A stretch of DNA of 15,148 bases from positions 1-15,148 of the forward strand of contig NIUZ01000055.1 in assembly GCA_002254285.1 (NCBI GenBank), read 5' to 3'. Each line of letters opens with the position of its first letter. Position 1 is the first letter of the stretch. Below the pieces are notes generated by a model. It saw nothing but the letters and a program-made list of their open reading frames with translations, did no database searches and had not been told where the DNA came from. The stretch is from Bacteroidetes bacterium 4572_112. GTDB taxonomy: Bacteria; Bacteroidota; Bacteroidia; Bacteroidales; UBA1556. This document shows positions 15,111 to 15,148 of the stretch, piece by piece. The translations under genes and the position numbers were made by a program.

Positions 15111-15148
15111 AAAATTATTTCCATAGCTACGGCTATGCAAATAATTTT
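15111..15148. repeat. long palindrome cut by the window end
   Basis: AAAATTATTT-C-CATAGC, loop TACG, GCTATG-C-AAATAATTTT forms a 17-base stem with a single C-C mismatch. It is preceded by GCGTTA at 15105-15110, so the arms may extend beyond the window. Just upstream, ATACCAAA is repeated (about 15050-15068). The strong symmetry and the intergenic position suggest a dispersed palindromic element or the end of a small non-autonomous mobile element rather than a terminator. Whether it serves the next gene is unknown. Confidence 0.7.

Overview
The window looks like chromosomal DNA of a Bacteroidota bacterium, probably of the Bacteroidales/Marinilabiliales type. The DNA is AT-rich. Several genes are preceded by the Bacteroidota-specific -7 promoter element TAnnTTTG, with no obvious Shine-Dalgarno dependence. 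The protein set fits that phylum: a FadL/OmpP1-like outer-membrane protein, a KdsD-type sugar-phosphate isomerase with CBS domains, and a Pif1-like helicase fused to HRDC and HTH_40 domains. The species assignment is inference; no rRNA or tRNA gene is present to anchor it.

Layout. Bases 1-160 are a pyrimidine-rich repeat block abutting the stop codon of rsmG. Bases 161-1896 hold a minus-strand run thioredoxin > alpha/beta hydrolase > rsmG. A lone TerB-like gene with its own terminator follows on the minus strand (2049-2438). After a 478-base gene-free, very AT-rich divergent region comes a plus-strand KdsD/KpsF-family arabinose-5-phosphate isomerase gene with a strong terminator (2917-3938), then a HI0933/YhiN-family flavoprotein (3976-5241). 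The flavoprotein overlaps tail to tail with a minus-strand OmpP1/FadL-like porin gene (5238-6680). Divergent from that is a plus-strand SF1B helicase (6890-9193) whose last ~67 codons are in another frame (9180-9383). A second repeat block fills 9384-9705. The last third holds a minus-strand pair: a YigZ/IMPACT-family gene (14348-14962) and, 45 bases downstream, a 1538-residue protein made of two UvrA-like halves in tandem (9686-14302). The right edge stops inside a long palindrome.

Most of the window is ordinary housekeeping: rRNA methylation, redox, lipid A/KDO precursor synthesis, outer-membrane transport. Three things stand out. First, the four-ABC-module UvrA-like protein lacks the UvrB-binding segment, and its C-terminal half has lost Q-loop glutamines and canonical signature motifs, so it resembles a covalent and asymmetric UvrA2-type dimer. 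Second, one purine-rich element carrying a CCCGAT/ATCGGG hairpin sits directly after the stop codons of two unrelated genes, in the sense orientation both times. Third, the helicase gene carries a frameshift, so the window has either a recent pseudogene or a sequencing error. I see no CRISPR array, transposase, phage gene or tRNA.
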